Origin: Gammaproteobacteria bacterium
GTDB taxonomy: Bacteria > Pseudomonadota > Gammaproteobacteria > SZUA-229
Direction of reading: 5' to 3'
DNA length: 23,351 nucleotides
NCBI GenBank assembly: GCA_013138755.1
Contig: WTCC01000197.1
Location: forward strand, 1-23,351
Shown here: positions 15,227 through 23,351 of the stretch, piece by piece
Position numbering within the stretch: the stretch's first letter is position 1
Layout of the letters: each line of letters starts with the position of its first letter
Notes under the pieces: model-generated
What the model saw: the letters and a program-made list of their open reading frames with translations, nothing else
Told to the model about the DNA's origin: nothing
Databases searched by the model: none
Program-made: the position numbers and the translations under genes

Positions 15227-16345
15227 TTACTCGTTAGTAGTGATGACAATTTTCTCTCCTGGCTTAAGACCGGAAAGCACGACAATATGGTTATCGCCAA
15301 TATCAATACCCGTACGAATCAACCGCATCTTAGGTATATTGTTCTCATCGAGAACTCTCACTGATGGCAAACTGCCACGCTGACTGATTGCTGCTTTTGG
15401 TATGACAGGAAGCGCCTGATCTGAAGCGCTGACGTCAGGAATGGTCACTTCCGCATACATACCCGGACCACCTGGCACACCTTCAGGCAGATCAAACTTA
15501 ACGGTAACTGTGTGTTGTTTACTGTCAGCAATCGGGGATATCTGAGCAACACGAGCTTTCACTCGCGTGTTGTTCACATCCAGCTTGGCCGGAAGCACCA
15601 TGCCTTTTTTCAGACCCGGCATCAGACGAGCAGGCACTTCAACCTGGATACGTAAAAATTTTGAATATGAAAAAACAATTAACGGCTGGCCGGGCTGAAC
15701 CGTATCACCTATCTCGACCATTTTCTTCATGATAACGCCATCAAATGGCGCAATAGCTTTAGTATCGCGCAACTTGGCATTAATGGCGCGCAACCCTGAC
15801 TCAGCTGCTGTCACCTGTGACCGTGCTGAAGCGACCTGCGTACCTTGTGTGACCAGGTCAGCATGTCTCTCAATGCTCTTATTTCCAGTATTGCTACCAG
15901 GCATATCATCCATATTATTAAAAAAACCATCAAACATAGAAGGCATTCCCATACCCGCCATAGGACGCGGATTGTATACTCGCGGATTCCATAGTTCACG
16001 ATTGTACTGAACCTGGGCGTTCTGCATAGAATTTTGCGCCGAAGCAATCTGCGCCTCAGCCGCCGCTTTTTTCGCCTGCAAATCTTCGTCGTTAATACTG
16101 ACCAATACGGTGCCAGTGGTGAATTCATCACCTTCTTCTCCAGCAATACTAATCACACGACCTGGCATCTGCGCTGCCAAGGTTACTTCTTTTAGTGGAA
16201 TAACACTGCCGCCCAGAATGATTTGGCCACCATGAGGCGCAATACCAACTGTGACAACATTATCTGCCTGAGCTTGCGCAGACCAACCCGCAAGAAGCGT
16301 CAGTGACAGATAGAAAGGAAATTTAATACGATTAATTATTGACAT
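15227..16345 (-). CDS. RND periplasmic membrane-fusion (adaptor) protein
   Basis: Adaptor subunits link an RND permease to an outer-membrane channel. From the start at 16345 the product has 372 residues with a signal peptide (MSIINRIKFPFYLSLTLLAG, cleavage near AQA, residue 27). The two lipoyl half-motifs flank the hairpin: GRVISIAGEEGDEF and, after it, TKAIAPFDGVIMKKMVEIGD. Beta-barrel and membrane-proximal domains follow. There is no lipobox cysteine. The hairpin tip, about residues 116-157, is unusual: it is a Pro/Asn/Met/Gly-rich loop (MAGMGMPSMFDGFF) where the family normally has helices ending in the channel-docking tip. Two in-frame ATGs upstream (16396, 16363) would lengthen the N-terminus before the signal peptide. 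AAGG lies 11 bases before 16345. Confidence 0.88.
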   Translation of the reverse strand: MSIINRIKFPFYLSLTLLAGWSAQAQADNVVTVGIAPHGGQIILGGSVIPLKEVTLAAQMPGRVISIAGEEGDEFTTGTVLVSINDEDLQAKKAAAEAQIASAQNSMQNAQVQYNRELWNPRVYNPRPMAGMGMPSMFDGFFNNMDDMPGSNTGNKSIERHADLVTQGTQVASARSQVTAAESGLRAINAKLRDTKAIAPFDGVIMKKMVEIGDTVQPGQPLIVFSYSKFLRIQVEVPARLMPGLKKGMVLPAKLDVNNTRVKARVAQISPIADSKQHTVTVKFDLPEGVPGGPGMYAEVTIPDVSASDQALPVIPKAAISQRGSLPSVRVLDENNIPKMRLIRTGIDIGDNHIVVLSGLKPGEKIVITTNE

Positions 16346-16554
16346 GCCAAAAGCTACCTTCATGTTCATCCACGCAAAATAATAGTTAATACGCACCTGT
16401 TTATAACAACGGTACGAACAAATGAGATTGCCTTGTAACGACTAAAAATGCAAGAAATTTCACGGCTTACAGAGCTGCTTTATTGAAACATAAAAAAAGA
16501 ACGGAAAATATTAAGAAGAAGTAAACTAAAGTCTATATTGCGAAGTTGAACCAT

Positions 16555-17553
16555 TTATGCATTCTGCCAACTAAATGATATTACTCTCTCGATATGCTTC
16601 GTTTCCGTCAGCGCCATCAATAATCGATCCAGACCCATTGCTACACCTGAGCATTCTGGCAGACCGTAGTCTAAGGCGGCAATAAGACGGGTATCGATGG
16701 TTCCGCATTTCTTGCCATCTCGCTGCCTTGCTTGATTTTCTAATTTGAAGCGCTGCAACTGCTCTTGCGCATCGGTTAATTCATGAAAACCATTTGCCAG
16801 CTCAATTTCACCAAAAAATAATTCAAAACGTTTCGCCACCAGAAACTGCTGTTCATTTGTGGCAATTTTTGCCAGAGAACATTGTGCCGCAGGGTAATCA
16901 TAGAGAAACGTGAAGCTATTTTCTTGAAATTGAGGCAAGACTAATTGGGTCAGCAACCAGTCCATCCAGTCATTTAGGTCATCGTCACCCACGCCCATGC
17001 CCCGAGGTATTTCAATGCCATGCGCCAATGCTGCCTGATGACACTCTGACACCGTCGTTAGATGCGGATTGATGCCAACATAGTCTTCAAAGGCCTGTTG
17101 ATAGCTAAGCATTTCAAAATCCAGCTTTTTACTGACGCCAGCACTACCTCCTACAGAACATAAAATACTGACAAGTTCAGCAAGCTCCGCCATCAGTTGC
17201 GTCATATCGTAACCCGGTCGGTACCATTCAAGTAGCGTAAACTCAGGGTTGTGGTTAACCCCTAACTCATCATCACGGAAGGCTTTGCAGATCTGAAATA
17301 TCGGCTCACCCCAGCTCGCCAGCAACCGTTTCATCGCATACTCTGGAGACGTATTCAAGAAACAGGGGGCATCACGAAATTTCGATTGTAGACTATCCAG
17401 GTGTGGGTCAGTCGTGCTGGCATGAGACAAAAGAGGCGTTTCAACTTCAATAATATTTTTTTCATCAAAAAAAGCCCTGATATCCTTCAACATCAGAGCC
17501 CTCTCCAACAATACCTTATGACTGGCCTGAGTCCGCCAGTTAATATCTGACAT
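16555..17553 (-). CDS. epmA: EF-P--(R)-beta-lysine ligase EpmA
   Basis: EpmA is a paralogue of the catalytic domain of class II lysyl-tRNA synthetase. It activates (R)-beta-lysine and attaches it to a lysine of elongation factor P. The 332-residue length fits (E. coli 325) and there is no anticodon-binding domain, which separates it from lysS. Class II motif 1 lies near residues 37-45 (VETPLLSHAS), motif 2 is FRDDELGVNHNPEFTLLEWY at about 92-111, and motif 3 is GVAMGLDRLLMAL near the C-terminus. It starts 6 bases after the efp stop on the same strand, so efp and epmA are almost certainly cotranscribed, with epmB divergent next to them. Confidence 0.95.
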   Translation of the reverse strand: MSDINWRTQASHKVLLERALMLKDIRAFFDEKNIIEVETPLLSHASTTDPHLDSLQSKFRDAPCFLNTSPEYAMKRLLASWGEPIFQICKAFRDDELGVNHNPEFTLLEWYRPGYDMTQLMAELAELVSILCSVGGSAGVSKKLDFEMLSYQQAFEDYVGINPHLTTVSECHQAALAHGIEIPRGMGVGDDDLNDWMDWLLTQLVLPQFQENSFTFLYDYPAAQCSLAKIATNEQQFLVAKRFELFFGEIELANGFHELTDAQEQLQRFKLENQARQRDGKKCGTIDTRLIAALDYGLPECSGVAMGLDRLLMALTETKHIERVISFSWQNA

Positions 17554-17559
17554 TAACGG

Positions 17560-18123
17560 TCAAGCACGTGACACGTATTCCCCTGTGCGTGTATCAATTT
17601 TTAATATATCGCCTTCGTTGATGAAAAGAGGAACCTTCACTTCAGTTCCTGTCTCCAGCGTTGCCGGTTTGGTCGCACCTTGAGCGGTATCACCTTTTAG
17701 ACCCGGGTCGGTCTGCGCGACAGAAAGCTCCACAAAATTAGGCGGAGTAATCGATAATGGCGCACCATCCCAAAGCATCATCACACAGACTTCCTGACCT
17801 TTTATCCACTTAACCGCATCACCGACCGCAGTCGCATCCGCAGCATATTGCTCAAAACTACTCGGCTCCATAAAGTGCCAGTTTTCACCATCACTGTATA
17901 AATATTCTACATTCATCTCATCGACATCAGCCGCTTCAACAGATTCTGTTGACTTAAACGTACGTTCCAGAACACGCCCTGTCCTTAGGTTTCTGACTTT
18001 TACTTTATTAAATGCCTGCCCTTTACCTGGCTTGACAACATTATTTTCGGTTATGGAACATGGATCATTATCCAAAATAATCTTCAATCCGTTTTTAAAC
18101 TGGTTTGTGCTGTAAGTTGCCAT
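17560..18123 (-). CDS. efp: Elongation factor P
   Basis: EF-P binds ribosomes stalled at consecutive prolines and promotes peptide-bond formation. The 187-residue product has the three-domain length of the family. Domain I contains the modification loop [10 protein letters not shown] with the modifiable lysine at position 34, as in E. coli, matching the presence of epmA and epmB beside it. The C-terminal signature [20 protein letters not shown] is clear, and the protein ends GEYVSRA. Its local targets may include the polyproline tail of the RND permease (a run of five prolines) and the proline-rich secreted proteins encoded upstream in the window, though that link is inference. Confidence 0.98.
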   Translation of the reverse strand: MATYSTNQFKNGLKIILDNDPCSITENNVVKPGKGQAFNKVKVRNLRTGRVLERTFKSTESVEAADVDEMNVEYLYSDGENWHFMEPSSFEQYAADATAVGDAVKWIKGQEVCVMMLWDGAPLSITPPNFVELSVAQTDPGLKGDTAQGATKPATLETGTEVKVPLFINEGDILKIDTRTGEYVSRA

Positions 18124-18217
18124 GTTAAACTTTTACTCTTGAATACAATGATTAAATATCATAATTGCGCGCTATATTACCCTGAAACTCGCACAACTTA
18201 AAATACTACAAGCTTAA

Positions 18218-19285
18218 ATGCCATCACCAGCTGAATTATTTTCGAAATCACTACCACCTGTAACCACGCATTCAGTGACTGACGACCATAGGGATAAAGC
18301 AGAATCTTTATGGAAAAGTGAATTAGCTAATGCCACCACTTCTGTTTCCGGTTTACTCGGAAAGTTAAAATTAGAACAGTACATAAAACATACAGATAGC
18401 CAACCTGACTTCAGGTGCCTGGTAACCGAATCCTACCTGGATAAAATTGAAGTCGGCAATATCGGTGACCCGCTCCTCTTACAGGTGCTACCGTCAACTC
18501 TAGAAAATGATTTCGCCACTCAAGAAAACGGAACAACAGACCCAGTCGGTGATCTGGATGCACAGGTAACGCAAGGCTTGCTCCACAAATATCACGGGCG
18601 CGCACTGCTCATCAATACTGGCGCCTGCGCCATCCATTGTCGTTACTGCTTTCGTCGAGCCTACCCTTATCAAAAATCATCGTGTACAAGCAGAACACTA
18701 AATGACGCATTAACATACTTGAACGATCACACTGAAATAGAAGAAATTATCTTAAGCGGTGGTGACCCTCTGATATTAGATAATGATAAGTTAAGCGCCA
18801 TCATCAACAAACTTGAAGACATCCAGCATATACAAACACTCCGCATACACACAAGAATACCTGTGGTTTTACCTAACCGGATAACCACGGGCCTGCTGCA
18901 ACTGTTACAGGCGAGTAGGCTACAAGTAGTAATGGTCATCCACGCTAACCATGCTAACGAGCTACAGAGCAATGAAAGCGCTAAATTACGCTTGCTTCAT
19001 CAGGCGGGAATCATACTGCTAAACCAGAGTGTTTTACTTAAAAACGTCAACGATAATACAGACGCATTAATCGCTCTTAGCAAACGGCTGTTTGAGTGCA
19101 AAACCCTACCCTACTACTTGCACTTACTTGATCCCGTAAAAGGCACCATGCACTTTAAGACCAATAAAATATCTGCTCAGGCCCTAATACAAAAAATAAC
19201 CGCGCAACTGCCCGGCTACCTCGTACCCAAACTGGTGCAAGAAATTGCTGGAAGCCAGTCAAAAACTGCAATTTTTCATATCTAA
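18218..19285 (+). CDS. epmB: EF-P beta-lysylation protein EpmB (lysine 2,3-aminomutase type)
   Basis: EpmB is a radical-SAM, PLP-dependent enzyme that converts (S)-alpha-lysine to (R)-beta-lysine, the substrate EpmA attaches to EF-P. The 355-residue product has the [4Fe-4S] cysteine motif CxxxCxxC (Cys137, Cys141, Cys144 in GACAIHCRYCFRR) and the SAM-binding SGGDP at 180-184. Near the C-terminus, SKT (Lys349) aligns with the PLP-binding lysine of lysine aminomutases by position. The length is that of EpmB rather than of the clostridial aminomutase, and the divergent position beside efp (94 bases apart) supports it. The intergenic gap should carry the promoters of both genes, but no convincing elements could be fixed by eye. 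Confidence 0.95.
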   Translation: MPSPAELFSKSLPPVTTHSVTDDHRDKAESLWKSELANATTSVSGLLGKLKLEQYIKHTDSQPDFRCLVTESYLDKIEVGNIGDPLLLQVLPSTLENDFATQENGTTDPVGDLDAQVTQGLLHKYHGRALLINTGACAIHCRYCFRRAYPYQKSSCTSRTLNDALTYLNDHTEIEEIILSGGDPLILDNDKLSAIINKLEDIQHIQTLRIHTRIPVVLPNRITTGLLQLLQASRLQVVMVIHANHANELQSNESAKLRLLHQAGIILLNQSVLLKNVNDNTDALIALSKRLFECKTLPYYLHLLDPVKGTMHFKTNKISAQALIQKITAQLPGYLVPKLVQEIAGSQSKTAIFHI

Positions 19286-19329
19286 GCTACACTTAGTGAT
19301 ACTGAAAGTATAATTAAGAAAAAAACACT

Positions 19330-19374
19330 AACTCATTGTTTTTTATACCTAAAAGATATGTTTCTCAATGAGTT
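19330..19374 (+). promoter_or_regulatory. Long-loop inverted repeat overlapping the proposed start of the PilZ-like gene
   Basis: Perfect 9-base arms, aactcattg at 19330-19338 and caatgagtt at 19366-19374, are separated by 27 bases. The right arm contains the ATG at 19368. In RNA the hairpin could cover that start codon; in DNA it could be an operator. It also leaves open that translation begins at the in-frame ATG at 19404. Confidence 0.45.
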
Positions 19375-21263
19375 GCCTGGCACTGGATAGTCACACACAA
19401 CGAATGAAATTAAATATACCGCAACAGGAAGCACCAACTGCAGCTTCATCACCAAGTGACCCGCATAAACTGACACAAGTTTTATCTTCTCTGCCCAATA
19501 CAAACATGGGCGATTTCACCAAACAAACCTACGAGATACTGCGCGACCAAAACCGCCAGACCATGCCTAGCAAACATCGTCTTGAGAATCTCGAAACATT
19601 ACGTACTTTTACACGTAAAGTCTTCATCAACCTGAAGAAATATTTTATTAACCGTACTCTGCCACTGCCTGAAAAAAGTCAAAAAATAATCAATCTGAAT
19701 CAATCCATACTGCAAGAACTAATCTATGGATACGAGATCATCGCTAACGAATCAGTTAGTGAAACGGGCGGCAAAGTTAACGACAAAACACTCACTATCG
19801 CTATCTGTCGCGCGATCAATTATCTCTCGGAGATGTTACTGTGCTCAAGCGAAGTATATGAGAGCTGCCCAAAAAACCTGTGGCGAGATGCACACCAGCT
19901 CTATACGCTCGCTGAGAGCAAGAAACTCGTCGATAAGACTGTTATCAATCAGGAAAGGAAATCAGCAGAAACAAACATTAGCGAAAGTTACAAACAGATC
20001 TTACTGTTTGCGCTAGCACGCCCTATCGCTCTGAGGCAAAGTGATAGCGATCGGATATACAAAGAACTTTTTAGTTGGTCGAAATACGCCACCATCTCAG
20101 CAGAGATTTCAGAAAATATGATCGACCGTGTTTTTTGCATGAAGACCAACGAAGACCTGGCACCTCATTATCTATGCGAGGAAACCGCATCACAAGAGCA
20201 GAATATTCGAGCACTCGATACCAGAGAATTAGTTGCTCATATAACGGGACTGGTTACTGAGCAAAGCGATAAAGAACATAAGTTCAATGTTGGCGATACC
20301 ATCTCGCCTGAAATATTAACGATGCTTATCAGCTCATGGGGTGAAAGCCCAAAACGCAGCTACTCTCGTACTGAACGAGGCGGACACATCAACGTCGCCA
20401 TCGGCCTGACAAAAATCTGTAAGGCGATGAAAGATCGCCGAAAGCCGGAACATGAACCTGCTGACGATTCAAGATTTGGCTTCGTACAATTAGCCAAAAG
20501 CAAAGAAAACACTCCGATTGATGCAAGGCACGATTTTTTTCAGACACCGGGAGTTAACGCAGCTTCAAAACTAACACTTGAAAACATAGAAAAAAATGAT
20601 CAGCCAGACTCGGTCAGTAACGTAGGCAATGAATGGGATATGGTTGCAAAAGGCCGTGCATTGACGGAGACATATGTCAAAGAAAATCGCCTGGTCGATG
20701 AAGAAGACATCAAATTACTTCAACAACAAAATACAGACACGCATTGGGAAGTGATAAACATCAGTGCAGGCGGCTACTGCTTGCGATGGAATTCTGACAG
20801 CACATCGAAAGCACAGATCGGCGAACTAATAGCGCTACAGGTGTTCGACGCACACCTTGATTTCAAATGGCATGTGGGCGTCATCCGATGGATGCAGTTC
20901 ACTCACAAATCTGGTCTCGAAATAGGCGTACAGGTACTATCTCCTCAGGTCATTTCGGCAACCGCTCAACGTACCAATCGTCTGGATGAAGTACCTTTTG
21001 AATGCTTGGTGTTGCCGAGCATCGAAATGTTAAACCAACCATCAAGCACTCTACTACCTTCGCATGCATTTAAAGCAGGTGCTAAACTGATAGTGCGGGT
21101 TTTCGAGAACAAACTCAATATAACCTTGGGTGAGATAAAACAACATACCAGTAGTTTTACCCAATTCGCCTTCAGCAATACCGATCTGGCAAAACGACGG
21201 GGAAATAATGAAGACGCAAAAAACAATAAAGATGACTTCGATGAACTCTGGTCGTCACTATAA
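19368..21263 (+). CDS. PilZ-like domain protein preceding the FimX-like gene
   Basis: The product is 631 residues (619 from the alternative ATG at 19404). The first 440 residues are largely helical with no recognised motif, and are rich in Lys, Glu and Arg. A PilZ-like beta domain begins near residue 460: the NxSxxG motif is present as NISAGG (464-469), followed by strands ending VGVIRWMQF and GLEIGVQVLSP. The RxxxR motif that normally grips c-di-GMP is not seen just before it, so binding of the nucleotide is uncertain. A further beta-rich region follows (550-610). The FimX-like gene begins 40 bases downstream in the same direction, so a shared c-di-GMP or pilus function is likely. No strong ribosome-binding site decides the start. 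Confidence 0.7.
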   Translation: MSCLALDSHTQRMKLNIPQQEAPTAASSPSDPHKLTQVLSSLPNTNMGDFTKQTYEILRDQNRQTMPSKHRLENLETLRTFTRKVFINLKKYFINRTLPLPEKSQKIINLNQSILQELIYGYEIIANESVSETGGKVNDKTLTIAICRAINYLSEMLLCSSEVYESCPKNLWRDAHQLYTLAESKKLVDKTVINQERKSAETNISESYKQILLFALARPIALRQSDSDRIYKELFSWSKYATISAEISENMIDRVFCMKTNEDLAPHYLCEETASQEQNIRALDTRELVAHITGLVTEQSDKEHKFNVGDTISPEILTMLISSWGESPKRSYSRTERGGHINVAIGLTKICKAMKDRRKPEHEPADDSRFGFVQLAKSKENTPIDARHDFFQTPGVNAASKLTLENIEKNDQPDSVSNVGNEWDMVAKGRALTETYVKENRLVDEEDIKLLQQQNTDTHWEVINISAGGYCLRWNSDSTSKAQIGELIALQVFDAHLDFKWHVGVIRWMQFTHKSGLEIGVQVLSPQVISATAQRTNRLDEVPFECLVLPSIEMLNQPSSTLLPSHAFKAGAKLIVRVFENKLNITLGEIKQHTSSFTQFAFSNTDLAKRRGNNEDAKNNKDDFDELWSSL

Positions 21264-21303
21264 CTCACCCTTTGGAATAACCTTCAACCTTTTGGATTTT
21301 TAA

Positions 21304-23351
21304 GTGGACGACAAAATAATAAACTTGATTGTTATCGATGATTCTTTTGACAGCGAAGAGAAGATCGTTAGTAAATTAAGAACTGCAGGGTTCACAGCAA
21401 GATCGACACGTGTCGAAGATGTCGAAGACCTGAATGAATCTTTAGAATCACAAGAACCCGACTTCATCGTCTACTTTGAAGGTATGGCGCTTATCTCTCT
21501 TAAAGATACTATCAAATGCTTGAAGGAAAATAAAAACGTAGATTCCACTCGTGTGATCCAGGTCAACAAATCCGGGTTACCAGACGTTGTAAGTGCAATG
21601 CGCATCGGTGCTATCGATGCCACAACGTTTGAAAACATTGATCACTTGATCTTAATCATTGAGCGGGAACACCAGTCTTTGCTTAACGCACGACAGATTA
21701 CTAAAGCGAATAAAGAATACAACGAATCTGAAAAACGATGTTCGTCATTACTCGATAGTTCACGCGACGCTATCGCCTACATACACGAAGGCATGCATGT
21801 TTATTCGAATCAATCGTATCTGGAGATGTTTGGCATCAATGCCTCAGATGATCTTGAAAGTATACCAATACTCGACATGGTTGCAAGTGAAGTTAGAGAT
21901 ACGTTTAAAACCTTTTTACGTGAACATACAAAAAACAATAAAGACACCGAAAAACTTAACACCAGTTTACGTAAACCAAATGGCGAAGAGTTTAATGGTG
22001 AAATGGAATTCTCATCTGCACGGATCGATGGTGAACCCTGTATTCAAATAATCATTCGTAAAGAGGATGTCAATTCTGACGAACTCGAACGCCAGTTGAA
22101 ATTACTCAGCCAAAAAGACCAGTTGACCGGGTTATTCAATCGTCAGTACTGTATCGAAAAACTTGAAGACACCATCGCGGACGCTGAACAGGACACCTAC
22201 ACAGCTGCTCTGATGGAAGTTCACATCGACAACTTCGACGAGATTAAAGATACCGTTGGTGTCGTTCACTCAGATCAATACATCATCGAAGCTGCAAAAG
22301 CTCTGAATAATGCCATCCATGATGGTGATGTTATCTCTCGATACACGCATGACAGTTTCATCATCATAGCGGTAGATATCGCCGAAAAAAATATCGAAAA
22401 TTATGCCGCAGAGATACAAAAGTCTGTCGCTCATCTGGAGACCAACATAAAAGGCTCGGTAATCAATACGACCTGTTGCGTAGGTATTGCACTGATCGAC
22501 AGCGACTCACCTGAATATCACGAGGTTCTGTCGCGTTCCGAAAAAGCAGTTGCTACTGCTAGAAAAAAAGGGACTAATCAGGTCATCATCCATGTTCCAG
22601 AAAAGAATGAGCTCACAAGACAAGAAGTTGACGTTAAATTTAAAGAGCAACTAACAAATGCATTGAAAAACGACAAGTTTGTTTTGCATTATCAACCCAT
22701 CATCAGCTTGCATGGCGACACTGATGAACGTTATGAAGTATTTGTCCGATTAGCAGCAGACGATAACGACCAACTGATTATGCCGCAAGACTTCCTACCT
22801 GCAGCAGAACGAATTGGCATGTCGATAGCCATCGACCGATGGGTTCTGTTTAGAACGATTAAGGAATTTCGTAAAAAGCAAAAAGAAGGCATAACAACAC
22901 GTTTCTTTATCAAGCTATCAGGGCCATCGATTAAAGACGATACACTAATGGACTGGCTAAGCTATCAGGTGAAAGAGAAAAACATTCCGGCCAATACGCT
23001 GAACTTTGAGATTAAAGAATCAGTTGCTATCACCAATTTAAAAAGCGCTAAAAGCCTGTCGCAAAAACTTAAGGCTATCGGCTGTGGTTTCGTGCTTGAT
23101 GACTTCGGTGCTGGTGCTAACCCATTCCAACTGCTGGAACATGTCGATGTCGATTACATCCGAATGGAAAGAGCTTTCATGGACGAACTGGCAGACAACC
23201 CCCAGAACCAGGAAACGATCAGAAAGATTACGGCACGCGCCACTGAGTTAGGAAAGTTCACCATTGCTCAACACGTACCGGATGCTGGCAGCCTATCGAT
23301 ATTGTGGGGAATGGGTATCAATTTCATTCAAGGTTACTTCCTGCAAGAACC
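21304..23351 (+). CDS. FimX-like degenerate REC-PAS-GGDEF-EAL protein, partial
   Basis: The 682 visible codons begin at GTG directly after an in-frame TAA; GGA sits 7 bases before it, and no ATG occurs nearby in frame. Order: response-regulator-like domain (1-120) with IDDS but Phe where the phospho-acceptor Asp belongs (PDFIVYF); a PAS-like region (about 145-250); a GGDEF-type domain starting DQLTGLFNRQ (about 272) whose GGDEF is RYTHDSF and whose I-site lacks the Arg; and an EAL-type domain in which EAL is EVF (478-480), the metal-binding Asn is Lys (FIKLSG) and the late Glu is Gln (IAQHVPD), while LDDFG is kept. This matches FimX, a catalytically inactive c-di-GMP receptor controlling type IV pili and twitching. 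The end lies past the window. Confidence 0.82.
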   Translation, partial: MDDKIINLIVIDDSFDSEEKIVSKLRTAGFTARSTRVEDVEDLNESLESQEPDFIVYFEGMALISLKDTIKCLKENKNVDSTRVIQVNKSGLPDVVSAMRIGAIDATTFENIDHLILIIEREHQSLLNARQITKANKEYNESEKRCSSLLDSSRDAIAYIHEGMHVYSNQSYLEMFGINASDDLESIPILDMVASEVRDTFKTFLREHTKNNKDTEKLNTSLRKPNGEEFNGEMEFSSARIDGEPCIQIIIRKEDVNSDELERQLKLLSQKDQLTGLFNRQYCIEKLEDTIADAEQDTYTAALMEVHIDNFDEIKDTVGVVHSDQYIIEAAKALNNAIHDGDVISRYTHDSFIIIAVDIAEKNIENYAAEIQKSVAHLETNIKGSVINTTCCVGIALIDSDSPEYHEVLSRSEKAVATARKKGTNQVIIHVPEKNELTRQEVDVKFKEQLTNALKNDKFVLHYQPIISLHGDTDERYEVFVRLAADDNDQLIMPQDFLPAAERIGMSIAIDRWVLFRTIKEFRKKQKEGITTRFFIKLSGPSIKDDTLMDWLSYQVKEKNIPANTLNFEIKESVAITNLKSAKSLSQKLKAIGCGFVLDDFGAGANPFQLLEHVDVDYIRMERAFMDELADNPQNQETIRKITARATELGKFTIAQHVPDAGSLSILWGMGINFIQGYFLQE

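Noticed and set aside
16346..16554. Search for a promoter or small gene in the gap upstream of the membrane-fusion gene
   Set aside because: This is the longest clear gap, about 210 bases, and presumably holds the block's promoter, but no -35/-10 pair with good sequence and spacing and no convincing small gene could be identified by eye.
21659..22051. Open frame of 130 codons beginning MSGNTSLCL
   Set aside because: It is out of frame with the FimX-like protein, whose reading frame runs unbroken from 21304 to the window end with recognised domains.

Overview
The window looks like a chromosomal segment of a gammaproteobacterium, moderately AT-rich by eye. The housekeeping genes (aroC, prmB, psd, and the efp/epmA/epmB set for EF-P beta-lysylation) are of gammaproteobacterial type. 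One secreted Gly/Asn-rich protein resembles the sulfur-globule envelope proteins of sulfur-oxidising gammaproteobacteria, so a sulfur oxidiser is a reasonable guess. That guess rests on one low-complexity protein and is not proven. No rRNA, tRNA, CRISPR array, insertion sequence or phage gene was seen. No gene-free stretch exceeds about 210 bases.

Layout. (1) 1-1921, minus strand: prmB followed by aroC, which runs off the left edge. (2) 2050-3379, plus strand: a PCuAC-type periplasmic copper chaperone and phosphatidylserine decarboxylase (psd). (3) 3428-16345, minus strand: an uninterrupted co-directional block of eleven genes. In transcription order these are an RND membrane-fusion protein, a giant RND permease with a novel-looking Pro-rich and Lys-rich tail, two secreted low-complexity proteins, a sulfur-globule-like secreted protein followed by a clear terminator, an exported protein of unknown function, a ParA/MinD-type ATPase, a membrane-anchored TPR protein, a membrane-anchored DUF302-like protein, a membrane protein with a Lys/Ala/Ser-rich N-terminal tail and a Met-rich periplasmic region, and a membrane-anchored dynamin-like GTPase. 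(4) 16555-19285: efp and epmA on the minus strand, with epmB divergent on the plus strand. (5) 19368 to the right edge, plus strand: a PilZ-like protein, then a FimX-like REC-PAS-GGDEF-EAL protein with degenerate active sites, cut by the window end.

The most interesting part is block 3. It joins a positioning-type ATPase and a membrane-remodelling-type GTPase with several membrane-anchored adaptors, exported repeat proteins and an unusual transporter. No plasmid, ParB or outer-membrane channel gene is present. My inference is that the block encodes an envelope or periplasmic-inclusion system, perhaps one that forms, positions or partitions sulfur globules or a membrane domain. The tail on the permease and the tail on the 342-residue protein are both cationic, repetitive and predicted to be cytoplasmic, and they could bind a common polyanion such as the nucleoid or polyphosphate. 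The sequence only shows the gene content, order and domain features; the joint function is a hypothesis.

Block 5 probably acts in c-di-GMP sensing, with FimX-type proteins known to control type IV pili. Block 4 supplies translation of polyproline stretches, which may matter here because the RND tail and the secreted proteins are proline-rich.
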